NCBI GenBank assembly: GCA_003477345.1
Contig: DMTG01000260.1
Location: 1-7,976, forward strand
From: Succinivibrionaceae bacterium
GTDB lineage: Bacteria > Pseudomonadota > Gammaproteobacteria > Enterobacterales > Succinivibrionaceae
Direction of reading: 5' to 3'
DNA length: 7,976 nucleotides
Numbering within the stretch: the first letter of the stretch is position 1; every line of letters begins with the position of its first letter. The notes below the pieces were generated by a model. That model had not been told where the DNA came from, made no database searches, and saw nothing but the letters and a program-made list of their open reading frames with translations. Position numbers and translations under genes: made by a program. Of the stretch, positions 6,796 to 7,976 are shown piece after piece.

Positions 6796-7215
6796 ATGCC
6801 AAGAATCATTTACGCAGCCCTTTTTATATGTCAGATTTTTCTGCTGTCTGCCTGCTCGTCAGGTGAAAAATCTCCTGAAGTTTTAGGAGAGGAGCTGATT
6901 GCGGCCTTATACAACGGAAACAGCAGTCAGGTTATTGCCTTAGTTAACCTAGACAGCGGGCTTAAAGAAAATAATAAAAGTCCTGAATTAACCAAAGTCA
7001 TAAATGGGAAACTTGAAGCTGCTACCAGGCAGTCTAGAAACAAGGCTATACAAAACGGCGGCGTAAAAGAGATTGTGGTTACCAGAAAGGATATGGACAC
7101 AGACCAAAACAGGTGTACTGTTTACTACCAGATATATTTCAATAAAAATCCTCAGCCGCAGACAGAAAAAGTGTCCTTTTTAAAAGAGAAGGGCCACTGG
7201 AAAATTGTATTCTAA
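6796..7215 (+). CDS. Predicted lipoprotein, DUF4878/NTF2-like
   Basis: A 139-residue exported lipoprotein. A hydrophobic signal peptide ends in the lipobox LLSAC with Cys20 as the lipidated residue, followed by SSG. The absence of Asp at +2 suggests outer-membrane delivery if the standard Lol rule applies. The mature part begins with SPEVLGEELIAALYNGNSSQ, typical of the helix in small NTF2-like DUF4878 domains. It ends with beta strands and the characteristic closing KEKGHWKIVF, as in proteins whose last strand reads 'dGkWKI'. Members of this group have no well-defined activity and are thought to bind ligands or partners in the envelope. The gap to the previous gene is 22 bases, without a clear Shine-Dalgarno. 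The lipoprotein call is firm; the DUF4878 label is by resemblance. Confidence 0.82.
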   Translation: MPRIIYAALFICQIFLLSACSSGEKSPEVLGEELIAALYNGNSSQVIALVNLDSGLKENNKSPELTKVINGKLEAATRQSRNKAIQNGGVKEIVVTRKDMDTDQNRCTVYYQIYFNKNPQPQTEKVSFLKEKGHWKIVF

Positions 7216-7246
7216 CTATATTCCCGATAGGAATTTCTGACTTTCT

Positions 7247-7900
7247 ATGAACAAGCAAACTATTATAAAAGCCGGTGCTCTGGTCTTCCTGCTCACTATA
7301 ATCTGCTCAGCAGCTCTGACTTTGTTTTTAGTATATACCCTGCCTTTTAATAGCTCTTCTGACACACGGCAGCATCAGCCTGATCTTACAAAACTCAGCA
7401 TTGGAGATCTGGTTTTTAGAATGGGCACGGTCACTGACAGCAAAGTCATAGCCTATGCAAGTGACAGCAGATATTCTCACATTGGAGTGGTGGTAGAAAC
7501 TACCCCGCAAATCATGGTTGTTCATGCCACTACCAGTGATCATGAGGAAACTCCCGATCAGGTTCTTTATAGCCCAATCAGTGACTTCTGGTCTTATGAA
7601 CAGGCGCAGGCCGGGGCTGCTGCCAGAATCAGCTTTCTGTCGGACGATGAAAAACAGCAGCTGGCACAGGCATTAAAGACGCATATCGGAGAAAAATTCC
7701 TGCTCGACACCAGAGAAAATCCCCACCTGTACTGCTCTACTCTGATTTATGATGAACTAGTAAAAATTCATCCGGAGTTTTCACTTGAATGGAAAAAAAT
7801 CGAACTGCCAGTAGTCAGAGGAGAATATCTCTTTCCGCAGAACTTTCTAGACCATAAAGCAATAATAATTACAGATGAATTCACATTTACAAAAAAATGA
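7247..7900 (+). CDS. Membrane-anchored permuted papain-like hydrolase (YiiX/YaeF, peptidase C92 type)
   Basis: A 217-residue protein with an N-terminal hydrophobic segment (about 8-30), acting as signal anchor or signal peptide, so the rest should be periplasmic. The body follows the permuted NlpC/P60 order. GDLVF is at 53-57. The catalytic His is in YSHIGVV (His78). A VVHATT strand follows (about 91-96). The catalytic Cys comes after these, in LYCSTLIYDEL (Cys163), preceded by a helix and the IGEKFLLD segment. Having His before Cys is the hallmark of the YiiX/YaeF/LRAT-like permuted group. Relatives hydrolyse amide or ester bonds in peptides or lipids, but the substrate is not predictable. 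Both key residues are present, so it is probably active. It lies 31 bases after the lipoprotein gene; AGGAA (7229-7233) sits 13 bases before the ATG, farther than usual. It is the last gene of the run. Confidence 0.85.
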   Translation: MNKQTIIKAGALVFLLTIICSAALTLFLVYTLPFNSSSDTRQHQPDLTKLSIGDLVFRMGTVTDSKVIAYASDSRYSHIGVVVETTPQIMVVHATTSDHEETPDQVLYSPISDFWSYEQAQAGAAARISFLSDDEKQQLAQALKTHIGEKFLLDTRENPHLYCSTLIYDELVKIHPEFSLEWKKIELPVVRGEYLFPQNFLDHKAIIITDEFTFTKK

Positions 7901-7976
7901 TTCTCTTTATCAACAAGAAAAAAAATAGCACTTAACTAAAAGATCATTAATCTGTATTCTTCGCCTCTATATAAAA

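Noticed and set aside
7328..7543. Minus-strand reading frame opposite the permuted papain-like gene
   Set aside because: It overlaps the region encoding the GDLVF and catalytic His motifs, so the plus-strand protein is clearly the real product.
7901..7976. AT-rich tail with TATATA-like sequence at the right edge
   Set aside because: No stem with a T tract and no paired -35/-10 elements can be made out before the window ends.

Overview
The window looks like chromosomal DNA of a moderately AT-rich gammaproteobacterium. The clearest clue is the methionyl-tRNA synthetase. Its HLGH, KMSKS and four zinc-binding cysteines lie at or within one residue of their places in the E. coli enzyme, and it has the same appended C-terminal tRNA-binding domain. 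A CheV-type chemotaxis gene end also fits. From style alone, an anaerobic gut lineage such as Succinivibrionaceae is possible, but this is a guess the window cannot prove.

Layout. Bases 1-209 are the 3' end of a CheV-like receiver domain, followed by a probable intrinsic terminator. Bases 210-471 hold no gene but contain a perfect 12-bp inverted repeat. A small membrane-protein gene on the minus strand (472-696) has a textbook AGGAGG ribosome binding site and is divergent from an EamA/DMT-family exporter gene (856-1767). metG (1854-3908) follows and ends in a strong terminator (3936-3965).

After that terminator, five plus-strand genes run to 7900 with gaps of 6-40 bases and no recognisable terminator between them, so they may form one transcript. 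They are: (1) a UvrD/FBH1-like superfamily 1 helicase with an acidic low-complexity tail and a C-terminal segment resembling a ribbon-helix-helix DNA-binding domain; (2) a membrane-anchored protein whose body is a complete but catalytically dead GGDEF domain; (3) a 71-residue membrane/coiled-coil microprotein; (4) a lipoprotein resembling DUF4878/NTF2-like proteins; (5) a membrane-anchored permuted papain-like (YiiX/YaeF-type) hydrolase with its His and Cys both present.

How they might work together. The left part is ordinary housekeeping and accessory content. The last four genes all encode proteins anchored in the envelope, pairing a pseudo-GGDEF protein with a putative peptidase or amidase and a lipoprotein. 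That set is the least conventional part of the window and the best candidate for an uncharacterised envelope module. Whether the helicase belongs functionally or is merely upstream cannot be told from the sequence. No tRNA, rRNA, CRISPR array, insertion sequence or phage gene was seen.
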